64,000 nucleotides of DNA from contig CABIXK010000003.1 in the NCBI GenBank assembly GCA_902362705.1, positions 117,924-181,923 on the forward strand. Reading direction: 5' to 3'. Position numbers and translations under genes: made by a program. This DNA comes from Rikenellaceae bacterium. Lineage in GTDB: Bacteria > Bacteroidota > Bacteroidia > Bacteroidales > Rikenellaceae. Of the stretch, positions 8,339 to 15,561 are shown piece after piece (position 1 is the first letter of the stretch; each line of letters opens with the position of its first letter). The notes under the pieces are model-generated. The model worked only from the letters and a program-made list of their open reading frames with translations. It was not told the origin of the DNA and did no database searches.

Positions 8339-9403
8339 CTATCTGATCTGCTCCAGGGGGACCTTCTTGAGGGTGAAGGAGAAGGTGCTGCCCACGCCGG
8401 GCTCGCTGCGCACCGAGATGCGCTCGCCGTGCGCCTCGACGATGTGCTTGACGATCGCCAGACCGAGGCCCGTGCCGCCCTGCTCGCGCGAGCGGCCCTT
8501 GTCGGTGCGGTAGAAGCGCTCGAAGATGCGCGGCAGGTCCTCCTTGCCGATGCCCTGGCCGTTGTCCTCGACCTCAACCAGGATACGATCGAGCATGTCG
8601 CGGAAGCGGATGCGCGTCATGCCCCCCTCGCGGCCGTAGCGGATCGAGTTGATGACCAGATTGACGAACACCTGGCCGATGTAGTGTTTGTCTGCCTGCA
8701 CCCAGAAAGGCGAGGGAAGATTCTCGGCCCCCTTGACCGAAAGGACGATACCCTTGCGGTCGGCCTCGATCTCGGCCTGCTCGGCGATCTCCTTGGCCAG
8801 AGCCACGATGTCGAAGCGCTCCATGTCGAGGCGGTTCATGCTGCTCTCGAGCTTCGAGATCGTGTCGAGGTCGTTGACGATGTTGATCAGGCGGTCGATG
8901 CTCTTCTCGGCGCGCTCCAGATACTTGCGGTTGATGAGCTCGTCCTCCAGGCCGCCGTCGAGCAGCGTGGAGATGTAGCCCTGGATGTTGAAGATGGGGG
9001 TCTTCAGCTCGTGGGCCACGTTGCCCAGATACTGCTTGCGGAACTGCTCGGCCTGCTTCAGGCGGGCGATCTCGCGGTCGTTGGTATCGGCCCACGCCGT
9101 GAGCTCCTCGCCGATGTTCTCCACGCGCTTGTCGCGCAGCTCGGAGAGCACCTCCTTGGTGTGGACGTCGCGCGAGAGGACGATCGAGTAGATCGGCTTG
9201 AGCTTGTAGGCCACGTATTTGCGGATGATGAAGAGTGCCACGCCCGAGATCACGCCGAACGTACCGCACACGGCCGTCACGACGGCGATCCAGCGCAGCT
9301 CGACCCCGCGGGCCCGGAGCGCGAAGAGAATCGCGGCGACGATCGTCGCCGCCAGCAGGGCGATCAGGAGCGAGGCTCCCTCCTTGGTCTTGATGCGTAT
9401 CAT
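8339..9403 (-). CDS. Membrane sensor histidine kinase
   Basis: This 354-residue kinase has two N-terminal membrane helices (residues about 10-30 and 38-62) with almost no periplasmic loop. A HAMP-like/coiled linker follows, then the dimerisation box NVAHELKTPIFNIQG with the phospho-accepting His, the N box (VNLVINSIRYG), G1 (DNGQGIG), F (FERFYRTDKG) and G2 (GTGLGLAIVKHI). It resembles PhoR-type kinases. No response regulator is adjacent, so its partner is unknown. The short periplasmic loop suggests it senses membrane or cytoplasmic state. It is 3 bp downstream of ribE. Confidence 0.93.
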   Translation of the reverse strand: MIRIKTKEGASLLIALLAATIVAAILFALRARGVELRWIAVVTAVCGTFGVISGVALFIIRKYVAYKLKPIYSIVLSRDVHTKEVLSELRDKRVENIGEELTAWADTNDREIARLKQAEQFRKQYLGNVAHELKTPIFNIQGYISTLLDGGLEDELINRKYLERAEKSIDRLINIVNDLDTISKLESSMNRLDMERFDIVALAKEIAEQAEIEADRKGIVLSVKGAENLPSPFWVQADKHYIGQVFVNLVINSIRYGREGGMTRIRFRDMLDRILVEVEDNGQGIGKEDLPRIFERFYRTDKGRSREQGGTGLGLAIVKHIVEAHGERISVRSEPGVGSTFSFTLKKVPLEQIR

Positions 9404-9406
9404 GGC

Positions 9407-10003
9407 CTATTTCGTATATTGCTGCATGAGGCGGGCGATGTACTTGCCCACGATGTCGAATTCGAGGTTGACCGTCGACCCCACGTCGATGCGACAGAAG
9501 TTGGTGTGCTCGTAGGTGTAGGGGATGATCGCCACGCGGAACGACCGCTCGGTGGGATCGCACACCGTCAGGCTCACGCCGTTGACGGCCACCGAGCCCT
9601 TCTCCACGGTGCACATGCCCCCGCCGCGGGGTTCGTATTCGAAGGTGTAGTACCAGCTCCCATCGGCATCCTCGCGCGCCGTGCAGCGGGCCGTCTGGTC
9701 GACGTGGCCCTGCACGATGTGGCCGTCGAGCAGCGCGTCGGGCTTCATCGACCGCTCGAGGTTGACCCAATCGCCCACCCGCAGCAGCCCGAGGTTGCTG
9801 CGGTCGAGCGTCTCCTTCATCGCCGTGACGGTGTAGGTGTCGCCCTCGATACGGGTGACGGTCAGACAGACGCCGTTGTGCGCCACACTCTGGTCGATCT
9901 TCAGCTCCGACGCGAAATCGGCGCGGAGGGTGAAATCCTTGTTCTGACGGTCCTCACGGATCGAGACCACCTCGCCCATGCGTTCCACGATGCCTGAAAA
10001 CAT
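9407..10003 (-). CDS. ribE: Riboflavin synthase alpha chain
   Basis: This 198-residue enzyme dismutates 6,7-dimethyl-8-ribityllumazine to riboflavin. The two lumazine-binding repeats are visible: MFSGIVERMGEV...NGVCLTVTRIEG...LDRSNLG, and GHIVQGHVDQTA...NGVSLTVCDPTERSF...YTYEHTN. It lies between the XRE-S24 regulator (6 bp upstream) and the histidine kinase (3 bp downstream). No FMN riboswitch is visible. Confidence 0.96.
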   Translation of the reverse strand: MFSGIVERMGEVVSIREDRQNKDFTLRADFASELKIDQSVAHNGVCLTVTRIEGDTYTVTAMKETLDRSNLGLLRVGDWVNLERSMKPDALLDGHIVQGHVDQTARCTAREDADGSWYYTFEYEPRGGGMCTVEKGSVAVNGVSLTVCDPTERSFRVAIIPYTYEHTNFCRIDVGSTVNLEFDIVGKYIARLMQQYTK

Positions 10004-10009
10004 ATGCTG

Positions 10010-10639
10010 CTAACTGTTGATTATCAATATTCCCTTCACTTTGTACAAGGCCTTTATCTCGCTGGCGGGCAGCAGGATGTCGTCGAACTTGCGGCGGTCT
10101 CCCGCCACCAGTCGCAGCTTGCCCTCCTCGTCGGCCGTGCGTACTATTCGCAAAGTTACAATTTTTTGTGTGATAATCACATATTCCGACCCGGGAATTA
10201 TCGATTCGGGGTCGGTAGCCTTGAGCAGGACCACCGATCCGGCCGGGATGCGGTCGCCCATGGCGTGCCCCTCGTAACGCATCGCCAGGTCGCAGTCGCC
10301 CACGGGCTGGGCCATGAAGGAGACGTTGCTCTCCAGCTCGCCGAGCCGGGCGATCGACTGCTCGACGTCGACATTATAATAGGGGATCTGCACCCCGCGC
10401 AGGCTGCTGTCGCAGAACATCTGCCCCTCGCCGGTCAGCAGCCACAGCTTGTCGATCTGGGGGAACTTCGCCACGACACGCTCGGCCACGTCGAGCGAGA
10501 TACCGTTGTTGCCCCGTTTGATCTGATAGAGATTCTCGCCCCGTGCCAGGCCGATGTATCGTGCAAAATAGTTGGTCGACATATTCGCCCACTTGATCAC
10601 CGCCTCCACACGCTGCCAATTATTCTGCTTTTCGCGCAT
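10010..10639 (-). CDS. XRE/S24-type (CI/LexA-like) transcriptional regulator
   Basis: This 209-residue protein pairs an N-terminal helix-turn-helix (about residues 15-60, with ARYIGLARGENLYQIKRGN) with a C-terminal S24-like fold (MRYEGHAMGDRIPAGSVVLLK). The normal Ser of the S24 active site appears as the G-H-A-M-G-D segment, so self-cleavage activity is doubtful. I prefer MREKQN at 10639. Earlier in-frame ATGs at 10669 and 10696 fall inside the divergent tRNA-Arg promoter and tRNA. It may head the ribE-histidine kinase run (6-bp spacing to ribE). Confidence 0.8.
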   Translation of the reverse strand: MREKQNNWQRVEAVIKWANMSTNYFARYIGLARGENLYQIKRGNNGISLDVAERVVAKFPQIDKLWLLTGEGQMFCDSSLRGVQIPYYNVDVEQSIARLGELESNVSFMAQPVGDCDLAMRYEGHAMGDRIPAGSVVLLKATDPESIIPGSEYVIITQKIVTLRIVRTADEEGKLRLVAGDRRKFDDILLPASEIKALYKVKGILIINS

Positions 10640-10642
10640 TTT

Positions 10643-10674
10643 TTTGGTTCGATTAAATTTTTTTTGCATCTTTG
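10643..10674 (+). promoter_or_regulatory. Promoter of tRNA-Arg(CCG)
   Basis: TTTG at 10643-10646 and CATCTTTG at 10667-10674 are separated by exactly 20 bp, 7 bp before the tRNA 5' end. It also overlaps the 5' flank of the divergent XRE gene. Confidence 0.75.
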
Positions 10675-10681
10675 CACTCCC

Positions 10682-10753
10682 GGTCCCGTAGTTCAATGGA
10701 TAGAATTTAAGATTCCGGTTCTTACGATATGGGTTCGAATCCCGTCGGGATCA
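10682..10753 (+). tRNA. tRNA-Arg (anticodon CCG)
   Basis: A full cloverleaf can be drawn. The acceptor GGTCCCG pairs with CGGGATC (one G-T). The anticodon stem TAAGA/TCTTA carries loop TTCCGGT, so the anticodon is CCG, reading CGG. The T-arm is ATGGG-TTCGAAT-CCCGT. The discriminator is A. CCA is not encoded. A terminator follows. Confidence 0.92.
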
Positions 10754-10758
10754 CAGCG

Positions 10759-10796
10759 ACACAAGTGCGGCAGCAGCTGCGCTTGTGTTTTTTCAT
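10759..10796 (+). terminator. Terminator of tRNA-Arg(CCG)
   Basis: ACACAAG pairs with CTTGTGT around a GC-rich inner hairpin, then six Ts follow. Confidence 0.8.
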
Positions 10797-10973
10797 ATCC
10801 GTCCCTCTCGCCCGGCGCATCCGTCGCCGCAGGCCGCAGAGTGCCATATCGGGAGTAAAGATAGCAACAAATTCTTTTCGCTCAAACAAAAATATTCTAT
10901 TTGGTCTGCAAAATATTGTATTCGGTCGTACAATATGATCCTGCACCTGCAGCTTAGCGATCCCGCACCCCGA
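10797..10973. other. Non-coding stretch with an AT-rich core
   Basis: No convincing gene is present. Positions 10855-10945 are clearly AT-richer than the surroundings and contain several minus-strand boxes resembling TAnnTTTG (for example 10887-10894) without a well-spaced -33 partner. ORFs drawn through here run into the antisense of tRNA-Arg. Confidence 0.5.
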
Positions 10974-11005
10974 CGAAGAAGGCCCGGCGCATGCCGGGCC
11001 CTTCG
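10974..11005 (-). terminator. Terminator of the sigma factor/beta-barrel operon
   Basis: The inner stem GGCCCGGC/GCCGGGCC has a 4-nt loop and is extended by CGAAG/CTTCG. It lies 19 bp past the beta-barrel gene stop. Confidence 0.7.
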
Positions 11006-11023
11006 CCTTTCGGGAGCTGAATA

Positions 11024-12448
11024 TCAGAACGAAAATCGCACGCCCAGGCGCAGCGTGAAGGTCGTCGGGCGGTCCGTGCGCGACGTGCGCAGCGTCGTCT
11101 CGTCGAGGTACCACGCCGCCTCGGGCTCGAAGTAGAGCCCCACGGCGCCGCCCAGGCGGCACTGGGCGCCAGCCACGGCCGCAAGCGACCACTGCACGCC
11201 CGGCTCGTCGACCTTGCGCCCGCCGAAGCGGGCGGCGACGCACTTCTCGACCTGTCCGCCCGCACCTATATATAATGAGAGGGGGCCGCGCTCGAAAAAC
11301 TGCCAGTTCAGGCGCAGCGGCACCCCCACGAAGTGGAGCCGCTGGTCGATCGCCGTGCCGCGCCCGGCGACCGTCACGTCGGAGCGCAGCAGCGTGTAGT
11401 TGACGCCCGTCTCGAGCGACAGCCCGTAGGCGAAGCCGCGCCGGAAGGCGACGCCCGCACTCACGGGCTGGCGGTGGCGGTAGTCGTGGGCCTCGAGCGG
11501 CAGCGAGAGGTCGCGCACCACGTGCGTCACCACGTCGCCCGGCGCATGGACCAGCGTCGACGAGACGATCGGACCCGCCGAGGGGGCGTCGGCGAACACC
11601 TCGCGCAGGGCCCCGCCTCCCCCGCTGCCGGGCATGCCCGCGGCATGGAAGGCGAACGACGTGCGGCGCTCCGCACGGACCGACGACCGCGGCGCCGCAC
11701 TACGGCTCCGATCGCTGCGGTCATTGCGGCCGCTCCGGTCGCCGCGCACCGCCGGACGGGCAGGGGCGTCGGGCGTATCGAAGGTGTCGGGGGCGTCCGT
11801 CGCAACGGCGGGCGCAGCCTCGCGCGAGGGGTTCGCGTCGGCCCCGGCGTCCGGCTCCCGAAGCGGCTCTTCGCGCCCGGACAGAAGCGTCTCTTCATGC
11901 CCGACCCGGAGGGCCCCTTCGTGCCCGGCCGCGACGGTGCCGGCATGCTCCGGCGCGCGCTTCGCGGCCAGGAGCGCGGGGGCCTGCTCACGGGCGGCAT
12001 GCGACCGCCCGGCGGCAAATTCCGCCCCGGCTAAATCGGCCGCCCTGCGCTGCGGGACGAGCGCCCCGGCTATCCGTTCAGCCATCTGCCCGGCCGCAGC
12101 CTCCGCTCCGTCGTCCTCGCCGGCAGGCGCATCGGCGGCCGACGCCCCGCCCGGGAGCTCCGCCACCATCGACCCCGCCGCAGGCAGCGCATCGGGCAGG
12201 CGGTCGCCTGCGCGCCACAGATAGCCTCCGCCGGCCAGAGTCAGCAGCAGGGCCGCCGCCATCGACATCCAGCGCCGCAACGGGCCGCCCGGCACGAGCC
12301 TCCGCCGGCCCGCGACGGCCCCCTGCGGGGCTTCCGCTTCGGCCAGCGCCCGCTCCAGGCGCTCCCAGCCTCCGGCAGAGGGCTTCGCTTCGGCATCGCG
12401 CAACGCCGCGCGCACGGCGTCGATCCAGTCGTCTTGATTCGGTTTCAT
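11024..12448 (-). CDS. Putative envelope-spanning protein: cytoplasmic N-terminus, TM helix, disordered linker, outer-membrane beta-barrel
   Basis: This is a 474-residue protein with an unusual layout. Residues 1-75 are polar and resemble anti-sigma-like N-termini (WIDAVRAALRDAE, WERLERALAEAE). One membrane helix lies near 78-98 (MSMAAALLLTLAGGGYLWRAG). A long Ala/Glu/Arg/Pro-rich low-complexity linker runs to about residue 320. The last 150 residues show alternating beta strands (FAYGLSLETGVNYTLL, LYIGAGGQVEKCVA) ending in Phe, as in OmpA/PorT-like barrels. It starts inside the stop of the sigma-factor gene (ATGA), so the pair is co-translated. A role as cognate regulator of the sigma factor is inference. 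Confidence 0.75.
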   Translation of the reverse strand: MKPNQDDWIDAVRAALRDAEAKPSAGGWERLERALAEAEAPQGAVAGRRRLVPGGPLRRWMSMAAALLLTLAGGGYLWRAGDRLPDALPAAGSMVAELPGGASAADAPAGEDDGAEAAAGQMAERIAGALVPQRRAADLAGAEFAAGRSHAAREQAPALLAAKRAPEHAGTVAAGHEGALRVGHEETLLSGREEPLREPDAGADANPSREAAPAVATDAPDTFDTPDAPARPAVRGDRSGRNDRSDRSRSAAPRSSVRAERRTSFAFHAAGMPGSGGGGALREVFADAPSAGPIVSSTLVHAPGDVVTHVVRDLSLPLEAHDYRHRQPVSAGVAFRRGFAYGLSLETGVNYTLLRSDVTVAGRGTAIDQRLHFVGVPLRLNWQFFERGPLSLYIGAGGQVEKCVAARFGGRKVDEPGVQWSLAAVAGAQCRLGGAVGLYFEPEAAWYLDETTLRTSRTDRPTTFTLRLGVRFSF

Positions 12449-13005
12449 GGTTCCTGACTTTGAAGATAGGCCCTCACGCGGGAGGCGAGCAGCGCCCGGG
12501 CACGGGCGAGCTGCGACGAGGAGCTCTTTTCGTTGATCCCCAGCATGCGGGCGATCTCGCGGTGCGAGTGCCCCTCGATGCAGAAGAGGTTGAATACGGT
12601 GCGGTACCCTTCGGGCAGCTCGCCCACCATGCGCAGCAGCACCTCGTGCGACAGCCCGGCCACCGCCCCGGCGTCGAGCGCCTCCTCGACGAGCGGCAGG
12701 CGACCCTCGTCGAGAGCGACCGTAGGCCGGCGGTTGCGGCTCCGCAGCCGCTCGATGGCCAGGTTGACCGTCGAGCGCTCCAACCACGCCCGGAGCGACC
12801 CCGGGCCGCGGTAGCGGAAGCGGTCGAAAGCGCCGTAGAGCTTCAGAAAGGCGTCGTGGAGCAGATCCTCGGCCGCCGCGCGGTCGCCCGCATAGCGCAG
12901 GCACACGGCCAGCAGCCGGCCGGCGTAGCGGTCGTACAGCTCGCGACGGGCCGCCGCCTCCCCGCGGCGGCACCCCTCGGCCAATCTCTCTTCGGTAAAC
13001 TCCAT
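12445..13005 (-). CDS. ECF-type RNA polymerase sigma factor
   Basis: This 186-residue sigma-70-family protein has region 2 (AAARRELYDRYAGRLLAVCLRYAGD...AEDLLHDAFLKLY) and region 4 (ELPEGYRTVFNLFCIEGHSHREIARMLGI with its helix-turn-helix). It probably directs transcription of an envelope or stress regulon. Regulation is likely exerted by the overlapping downstream membrane protein, which takes the place usually held by an anti-sigma factor. Length and domain order are normal for the ECF group. Confidence 0.92.
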   Translation of the reverse strand: MEFTEERLAEGCRRGEAAARRELYDRYAGRLLAVCLRYAGDRAAAEDLLHDAFLKLYGAFDRFRYRGPGSLRAWLERSTVNLAIERLRSRNRRPTVALDEGRLPLVEEALDAGAVAGLSHEVLLRMVGELPEGYRTVFNLFCIEGHSHREIARMLGINEKSSSSQLARARALLASRVRAYLQSQEP

Positions 13006-13201
13006 GCGCAAGTATCGGATAAACGACCGCCGGAGCGGAAGACTGCACTGCCCGGCCGGCTTTTTTCGCCGGCGGCGCAGCGGCGCGCCCCGGCCGGTGC
13101 AAAAATAGGAGAAATCCGCAGATCGGCCACCATCGCGGCCCACTTTTCGCACCCTACGCATCGCCGGACGTCGCAAAGCAGCAGCAAGGCGGCCGCAGCA
13201 T

Positions 13202-13254
13202 CGCCGAAAAGCGGCCGGCAGCGGCACCGCCCCGGCGCAAGGCAACAGCCGGGC
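13202..13254. repeat. 53-bp direct repeat, copy 1
   Basis: Identical to 13289-13341, offset 87 bp. It begins CGCCGAAAAGCGGCCGGCAG. Confidence 0.9.
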
Positions 13255-13288
13255 GCGCCCGAACAGCCCCGCAACGCCCCCGCAGCTC

Positions 13289-13341
13289 CGCCGAAAAGCG
13301 GCCGGCAGCGGCACCGCCCCGGCGCAAGGCAACAGCCGGGC
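13289..13341. repeat. 53-bp direct repeat, copy 2
   Basis: Identical to 13202-13254. The 34-bp spacer and the sequence after copy 2 share a looser resemblance, suggesting a longer decayed repeat unit. Confidence 0.9.
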
Positions 13342-13469
13342 TGCAACCGAACGCACCCGCAGCACCCGCGCAATACCCCGCAGCGGCGCCGAAGCACCCT
13401 CGTCCGAACCCCTTGCGCGGGAAAAATCGCCCGGCGGAGCATTTTTTTTGCAAAAAACAAGTACTTTGT

Positions 13470-13501
13470 TTTGCATAGTATAAAAAAGCGTATTATATTT
13501 G
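13470..13501 (+). promoter_or_regulatory. Promoter of the PspC/PadR/GIN operon
   Basis: TTTG at 13470-13473 and TATATTTG at 13494-13501 are spaced by exactly 20 bp, a perfect Bacteroidota promoter, 50 bp before the first ATG. The surrounding 60 bp are very AT-rich. Confidence 0.88.
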
Positions 13502-13551
13502 CAGTACGAAAATAATACAACACCGCACAATAACAGCCAACACCTACCTCC

Positions 13552-14064
13552 ATGAAAGAGACCCTCAACGTAAACGTCGGCTCGATGGCCTTCACGATCG
13601 ACGACGACGCCTATCGGATGCTGAAGAGCTACCTCGACGACATCCGCGACCGGCTCCCGGCCGACGATGCGGAGACGATGGACGACATCGAGCGCCGCAT
13701 CGCCGAGATCTTCCGCGAGCGCATCCCCTCGCCCATGCTGGTGGTCGGCGCCGACACCGTGCGCGAGGCGATCGCCCGCATGGGCCGCCCCGAGGAGTTC
13801 GGCGAACGACGCACCGACGCGGCCGGCACCACCGACGCCGAGCCGGGCGAGCGCCACCTGCGCCGCTCGCGCACCGACCGCTCGATCGCCGGCATCTGCG
13901 GCGGCATCGCCGAGTTCTTCGGCACCGACCCCACGCCGGTGCGCCTGGTCACCCTGCTGCTGATCCTCTTCGGAGGCCTCTCGATCTGGATCTACGTGGT
14001 CCTCTGGCTGGTGATCCCCGAAGCCCCGGCCCCCCGATTCGACATTCACGCTAAAAAACGATAA
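13552..14064 (+). CDS. PspC-domain membrane protein
   Basis: This is a 170-residue protein. The N-terminal 90 residues (ETLNVNVGSMAFTIDDDAYRML...) form a soluble domain seen in front of PspC in Bacteroidota. Residues about 100-160 are the PspC domain (RSIAGICGGIAEFFGTDP, then a membrane helix LVTLLLILFGGLSIWIYVVLW). PspC domains take part in envelope-stress sensing. It is the first gene of a six-gene operon, 4 bp before a second PspC gene. Confidence 0.88.
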   Translation: MKETLNVNVGSMAFTIDDDAYRMLKSYLDDIRDRLPADDAETMDDIERRIAEIFRERIPSPMLVVGADTVREAIARMGRPEEFGERRTDAAGTTDAEPGERHLRRSRTDRSIAGICGGIAEFFGTDPTPVRLVTLLLILFGGLSIWIYVVLWLVIPEAPAPRFDIHAKKR

Positions 14065-14068
14065 CCGC

Positions 14069-14275
14069 ATGGCAACCGACAACAAACGCCTCGTCCGCAC
14101 GAGCAACGGCATGATCGCCGGCGTGTGCGGCGGCATAGCCGAATATTTCGGCCTCGACACATCGCTCGTCCGCATCGCAACGCTCATCCTGATCCTGGCC
14201 GGAGGTCTCTCCCTGTGGGTCTACATCATCCTCTGGCTGATCATCCCCAAGGCCCCCAAACGATTAAAGAACTGA
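14069..14275 (+). CDS. Small PspC-domain protein
   Basis: This 68-residue protein is essentially one PspC domain: GMIAGVCGGIAEYFGLDTSL, then a membrane helix ATLILILAGGLSLWVYIILW. It is closely related to the C-terminus of the preceding protein, so it may have arisen by partial duplication. A PadR regulator gene starts 4 bp after it. Confidence 0.88.
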   Translation: MATDNKRLVRTSNGMIAGVCGGIAEYFGLDTSLVRIATLILILAGGLSLWVYIILWLIIPKAPKRLKN

Positions 14276-14279
14276 CACC

Positions 14280-14621
14280 ATGGCCGAAGACAACGTAAAG
14301 GCGCAAATGCGCAAAGGAATCCTGGAGTACTGCATCCTCGCCATGCTCTCGCGCGAGGACAGCTACGCTCCGAAGATCATCGCCGAGCTCAAGCAGGCCG
14401 AGATGATCGTAGTCGAGGGTACGCTCTACCCGATCCTCACCCGGCAGAAGAACGCCGGACTGCTCACCTACCGCTGGGAGGAGTCGCCCCAGGGCCCGCC
14501 CCGCAAGTACTACAGCCTCACCGACAAGGGCCGCGAATATCTGGCGATGCTCGACGTCGCGTGGAACGAGCTGGTCGGGCAGATCCGACTCATCCGACAC
14601 GGAAAAACCGAAGAAAACTAA
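14280..14621 (+). CDS. PadR-family transcriptional regulator
   Basis: This 113-residue winged-helix protein has family segments MRKGILEYCILAMLSREDSY, VVEGTLYPILTRQKNAGLL and RKYYSLTDKGREYL. PadR proteins usually repress their own operon on sensing membrane-active or phenolic compounds. Its position between PspC and GIN genes suggests it controls this operon; this is inference. Confidence 0.92.
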   Translation: MAEDNVKAQMRKGILEYCILAMLSREDSYAPKIIAELKQAEMIVVEGTLYPILTRQKNAGLLTYRWEESPQGPPRKYYSLTDKGREYLAMLDVAWNELVGQIRLIRHGKTEEN

Positions 14622-14643
14622 CCCCAAAAAACACCACTCCGCC

Positions 14644-15537
14644 ATGAAAAAGATACTCATCGCACTGGTCACCTTCGCAGCCGCGGCGCTCGCCGCGGGC
14701 TCGCTCTACGCCGTAGCCGGCGACCTGGTCAGCAACTTCCGCAACGACGACCGCCGCGTGGAGGGCAGCGGCCGCATCGTCACCCGCACCTTCGACGTGG
14801 GCGCGTTCCAGGGCCTGAAGGCCTTCTCCTGCGCCCGCGTCACCCTGGTCAAGGGCTCGGGCCCCGCGACGGTGAAGATCGACGACAACCTCCTCCCCTA
14901 CCTCTGTCTGAAGGTCGAGAAGGGCACGCTCCGCATCGGCCTGAAGTCCGAGAAGGGGCACTTCAACAACTTCCGCAACGTCACGCTCGAGGTCACCGTG
15001 CCCTGCGACGGCCAGATCGGGGAGCTCGACGGCTCGGGCGCCGCGCACATCGTCGCCGAGCCGGTCATCACCGCCCGCGAGCTGGAGATCGACGCCTCGG
15101 GCGCCTCCAAGATCGTAGCGATGGTGCGCTGCGCGTCGTGCGAGATCGACGCCTCGGGCGTCTCGCTGATCGAGGTGGGCGGCACGGTGAGCGACACGTG
15201 CGAGGCCGACGCCTCGGGCGCCTCGAAGATCCGCATGGCCGTCCAGTGCGAGCGGTGCGACATGGACGCTTCGGGCAGCTCGAGAATCCAGGCCGAGGGC
15301 TCGGCCCGCACATGCAGCATCGAGGCTTCGGGCGCCTCGCACATCGACGCCGAGGAGCTGCGCACGGAGGTCTGCACGGCCGGCGCGTCGGGCGCATCGG
15401 CCATCGCCGTCTCGTGCACCCGCACGCTCAACGCCACGGCCTCGGGCGCCTCCTCGGTCCGCTACAAGAGCCCCGCCGGCTCGGACCTCTCGATCCACGC
15501 GTCGAGCTCGGGCGCCGGCAGCATCAAACGCTTGTAA
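14644..15537 (+). CDS. Exported GIN-domain (DUF2807) beta-helix protein with a cysteine ladder
   Basis: This 297-residue protein has an N-terminal signal or anchor (MKKILIALVTFAAAALAAGS). The DUF2807/GIN region follows (RTFDVGAFQGLKAFSCARVTL). A right-handed beta-helix is built from turns of 19-20 residues, each carrying D/E-A-S-G-A-S. Five successive turns have a cysteine exactly three residues before the acidic or Gly residue (codons near 15139, 15199, 15256, 15313, 15373), so the thiols would stack along one face. It is probably periplasmic or cell-surface. The function of GIN proteins is not established. Confidence 0.85.
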   Translation: MKKILIALVTFAAAALAAGSLYAVAGDLVSNFRNDDRRVEGSGRIVTRTFDVGAFQGLKAFSCARVTLVKGSGPATVKIDDNLLPYLCLKVEKGTLRIGLKSEKGHFNNFRNVTLEVTVPCDGQIGELDGSGAAHIVAEPVITARELEIDASGASKIVAMVRCASCEIDASGVSLIEVGGTVSDTCEADASGASKIRMAVQCERCDMDASGSSRIQAEGSARTCSIEASGASHIDAEELRTEVCTAGASGASAIAVSCTRTLNATASGASSVRYKSPAGSDLSIHASSSGAGSIKRL

Positions 15538-15561
15538 GACTCCCGCAAACACCCATCCATC

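Larger units (their letters stand above)
13006..13469. other. GC-rich intergenic region with a 53-bp direct repeat
   Basis: This stretch of 464 bases has no supported gene. Open frames on both strands are low-complexity Arg/Pro/Ala translations of GC-rich DNA. It contains two identical 53-bp copies (separate entries) and ends in an AT-rich promoter. Confidence 0.7.

Noticed and set aside
10722-11243. Minus-strand open frame of 173 codons around tRNA-Arg
   Set aside because: It reads through the antisense of a tRNA (translating to IPTGFEP-type peptides) and two terminators.
11024-13102. 692-codon frame joining the sigma-factor region to the beta-barrel protein
   Set aside because: The upstream half is another frame of the real sigma-factor gene. 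The ATGA overlap at 12445-12448 gives a natural start for the downstream gene.
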